Positions 30,921-31,002 of a stretch of DNA of 31,002 bases are shown here, one piece after another. Source of the stretch: an uncultured Eggerthellaceae bacterium (GTDB lineage Bacteria; Actinomycetota; Coriobacteriia; Coriobacteriales; Eggerthellaceae); the NCBI GenBank assembly GCA_934648845.1, contig CAKUFS010000028.1, positions 1-31,002 of the forward strand. Reading direction: 5' to 3'. The position numbers were made by a program, and so were the translations under genes. Every line of letters begins with the position of its first letter. The stretch's first letter is position 1. The notes under the pieces are model-generated. The model saw nothing but the letters and a program-made list of their open reading frames with translations. It did not search any database and was not told the DNA's origin.

Positions 30921-31002
30921 TTAACTATTCCCACTCGATGGCGTCGGTTCTGTCGTCCCGTCACTCCAGTTACACCCAGTTTTCGGCATCGACACGGAAC
31001 GC
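30921..31002 (-). other. Possible 3' end of a minus-strand gene cut by the window edge
   Basis: One minus-strand frame is open from the edge to a TAA at 30921-30923, giving about 26 residues that end PTPSSGNS. Another frame ends AIEWE at a TAG, but contains two earlier stops. The sequence is too short to identify. A hairpin about 30 bases downstream supports a gene ending here. The preceding stretch 30780-30850 holds no feature I can support. Confidence 0.25.

Noticed and set aside
30924..31002. Frame ending AIEWE, considered as the end of GMP synthase (guaA typically ends TIEWE)
   Set aside because: Two in-frame stops occur within the preceding 15 codons and upstream residues do not match GuaA.

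Overview
The window looks like chromosome of an anaerobic actinobacterium of the class Coriobacteriia (Eggerthellales). A mid-GC, asaccharolytic, amino-acid-fermenting relative such as Cryptobacterium or Slackia fits best. This rests on gene content and protein style (six-gene Ech hydrogenase, indolepyruvate:ferredoxin oxidoreductase, biotin-dependent Na+-pumping oxaloacetate decarboxylase, ATP-type PEP carboxykinase, MenA), not on a database match, so the genus is a guess.

Layout. 1-0.8 kb: a tRNA-Pro(GGG) unit with its own promoter and terminator, then an unrecognised 142-residue gene. 0.86-1.84 kb: a WYL-domain regulator on the minus strand. 2.28-7.58 kb: echABCDEF, a complete membrane-bound energy-conserving [NiFe] hydrogenase operon. 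7.7-16.06 kb: a run of plus-strand genes mixing envelope and metabolic functions (CDP-alcohol phosphatidyltransferase, VanW-family membrane protein, D-Ala-D-Ala carboxypeptidase, zinc-ribbon/FHA protein, iorA, iorB, gluQ). 16.1-17.05 kb: menA on the minus strand. 17.24-20.59 kb: oadA, oadG, a separate biotin carrier and oadB. 20.8-22.4 kb: convergent pckA. 22.6-26.4 kb: a 55-residue protein, a LysR regulator, Hsp20, ferrochelatase and a YgbA/NO-type cysteine-rich protein. 26.4-31 kb: an accessory, partly decayed region with a frameshifted LysR gene, an MBL-fold gene, a frameshifted lipoprotein gene behind a T13 tract, several small orphan genes, and a hipB gene with only the N-terminal stub of hipA.

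How the genes fit together (inference from family knowledge). IorAB oxidises aryl-pyruvates from aromatic amino acids and reduces ferredoxin. Ech can oxidise that ferredoxin, release H2 and pump ions. Oad decarboxylates oxaloacetate while exporting Na+, and PckA converts oxaloacetate to PEP with ATP turnover, so two genes beside each other compete for or share one metabolite. MenA supplies menaquinone for anaerobic respiration. The metabolic core is conventional. The less explained signals are regulatory structures (a 14-bp perfect palindrome after oadB, dyads at pckA and hipB, a start codon held in a hairpin loop) and the degenerate small-gene region at the right end. No CRISPR array, insertion sequence or complete phage module was seen.
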